From NCBI GenBank assembly GCA_017405115.1, contig JAFRBA010000232.1, forward strand, positions 1 through 16,680: 16,680 nucleotides of DNA, read 5' to 3'. The translations under genes and the position numbers were made by a program. Below the pieces are notes generated by a model. That model saw only the letters and a program-made list of their open reading frames with translations, had not been told where the DNA came from and made no database searches. Shown piece after piece: positions 15,788 through 16,680 of this stretch (its first letter is position 1; every line of letters begins with the position of its first letter). Source of the stretch: Kiritimatiellia bacterium. GTDB lineage: Bacteria > Verrucomicrobiota > Kiritimatiellia > RFP12 > UBA1067.

Positions 15788-16680
15788 ATGAAAAAGCTAA
15801 TCTTACTGGCGGCAGCAGCTGCATCGCTTTTGGCGCACGCCGGCGACGAAATCGTCCTGCCCCCCGACGCGAATGCCGTGGAGCGGACTGCGGCGCAGGA
15901 ACTCGCAGAGCATTGGAAGAAGGCGACAGGCTCGGAACCCGCTGTCTTGACAAACGCTACGGGAAAGGCAAGGTGGACGTTCCGCCTCGGGTGCGCGGCG
16001 CGGCAGATTGACCTCACTGGACTGGACAAGAACGACGCGACAATAAGGGTCGGCGACGGCACCGTCGACATCGCGGGCGTGGACGGCGCGGGGCGGGCCA
16101 TGAAGGCCAGCACGCCGTCGGGCACGCTCTTCGGCGTATACTCGTTCCTCGAGCGCAAGCTTGGCGTGCGCTGGCTGTGGCCGGGCGAACTCGGCACCGT
16201 CTGCCCGAAGTTCTCCGGCGCATCCATGGCGCAGGAGACTTGGACTGTGCGCCACATGGCGTTCTCTCAGTGGCGCGCAAGCGCAAACCTTGCGTCGCCT
16301 GGCTGGCCGGACCGCTCGGCCGCGCAGAGGTTCTACAGGAACCAGTCCCTTTGGCTGCGCCGTCACCGATTCGCCGCCTGCGACTCTCTCGCGAAGGGGC
16401 ATGCGTTCACGAAGTGGTACGCGCAATACGGCAAGACGCACCCCGAATGGTTCAACGAGATGCCGGACGGAACGCGGCGCGGCGACCCGTTCTACTTCGG
16501 AGGGCGGGCGGACATCATCTCGCTGTGCGCCTCCAACAGGGAACTTGTGCGCGAGATCGTGAGGCGTTGGGCGGAAAAGGATCCGACTGACATCATCAAC
16601 GGCAACGAAAACGACACGGCGGGCAAGTGCTGCTGCGCCAACTGCCTGGCGGCCGACGCGACGGGCGACGACGCCGGGCG
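15788..16680 (+). CDS. Exported DUF4838 / GH67-N-like protein (3' truncated by the window)
   Basis: At least 297 residues, running off the right edge. The ATG at 15788 gives a classic signal peptide (MKKLILLAAAAASLLAHA, cleavage before GDE). Residues about 20-145 match the alpha-glucuronidase-type N-terminal domain: IVLPPDANAVERTAAQELAE, then GTLFGVYSFLERKLGVRW and LWPGELG at 112-136. The start of the DUF4838 barrel follows, with FNEMPDG and RADIISLCASN, and then NEND (N275, D276) followed by C281, C282, C283 and C286. This Asn-Asp plus Cys cluster is common in DUF4838 proteins and absent from the DUF4838 gene at the left edge, so the two are distinct subtypes, not a recent duplication. Probable role: exported glycan-active protein; no biochemical function is established for most of the family. 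Confidence 0.85.
   Translation, partial: MKKLILLAAAAASLLAHAGDEIVLPPDANAVERTAAQELAEHWKKATGSEPAVLTNATGKARWTFRLGCAARQIDLTGLDKNDATIRVGDGTVDIAGVDGAGRAMKASTPSGTLFGVYSFLERKLGVRWLWPGELGTVCPKFSGASMAQETWTVRHMAFSQWRASANLASPGWPDRSAAQRFYRNQSLWLRRHRFAACDSLAKGHAFTKWYAQYGKTHPEWFNEMPDGTRRGDPFYFGGRADIISLCASNRELVREIVRRWAEKDPTDIINGNENDTAGKCCCANCLAADATGDDAG

Overview
The window looks like a piece of a GC-rich chromosome from the PVC superphylum, most likely a Kiritimatiellota or Lentisphaerota (Victivallales-type) bacterium. This is an inference from gene content: DUF4838 / GH67-N-like proteins, exported TIM-barrel enzymes, a giant beta-helix protein with choice-of-anchor-Q-like module ends, and short purine-rich intergenic repeats. 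No marker gene is present to prove the taxonomy. All genes lie on the + strand and are tightly packed. No gap between genes exceeds about 160 bases, and no tRNA, rRNA, CRISPR array, transposase or integrase was seen.

Layout. (1) 1-6064: a 5'-truncated DUF4838 protein with a C-terminal CBM9-like domain, a secreted GH31 glycosidase and a secreted protein of unknown family. They are joined by TGATG stop/start overlaps, so they are almost certainly one operon. (2) 6065-6222: an intergenic region with an extended -10 promoter. (3) 6223-10170: an exported and a cytoplasmic xylose-isomerase-like TIM-barrel protein, then a large exported GH20/GH67-like glycosidase candidate. (4) 10171-10287: a second promoter, with good -35 and extended -10 boxes. 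(5) 10288-12288: an exported GH42-like (clan-A-like) protein. Its last roughly 40 residues are encoded by a palindromic REP/MITE-like element at 12163-12274. (6) 12300-15743: an exported protein made of three homologous beta-helix modules of about 330 residues plus a C-terminal beta domain. (7) 15744-15787: a 36-bp array with an exact 9-bp period. (8) 15788 to the end: a second DUF4838 protein, truncated by the window edge.

How the genes may work together: nearly every product has an N-terminal signal sequence and looks built to bind or cut carbohydrate outside the cytoplasm. The one clearly cytoplasmic protein (7149-8063) resembles sugar isomerase/epimerases and could process a released sugar. 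The locus therefore reads as a glycan-degradation island, but it has no SusC/SusD pair, no transporter, no sulfatase and no regulator inside the window. The substrate cannot be named from sequence alone.

The most noteworthy non-genic structures are the nested-palindrome element that forms the end of a coding sequence, the 9-bp array placed where a ribosome-binding site should be, and the shared TGTGGTATRAT promoter core.
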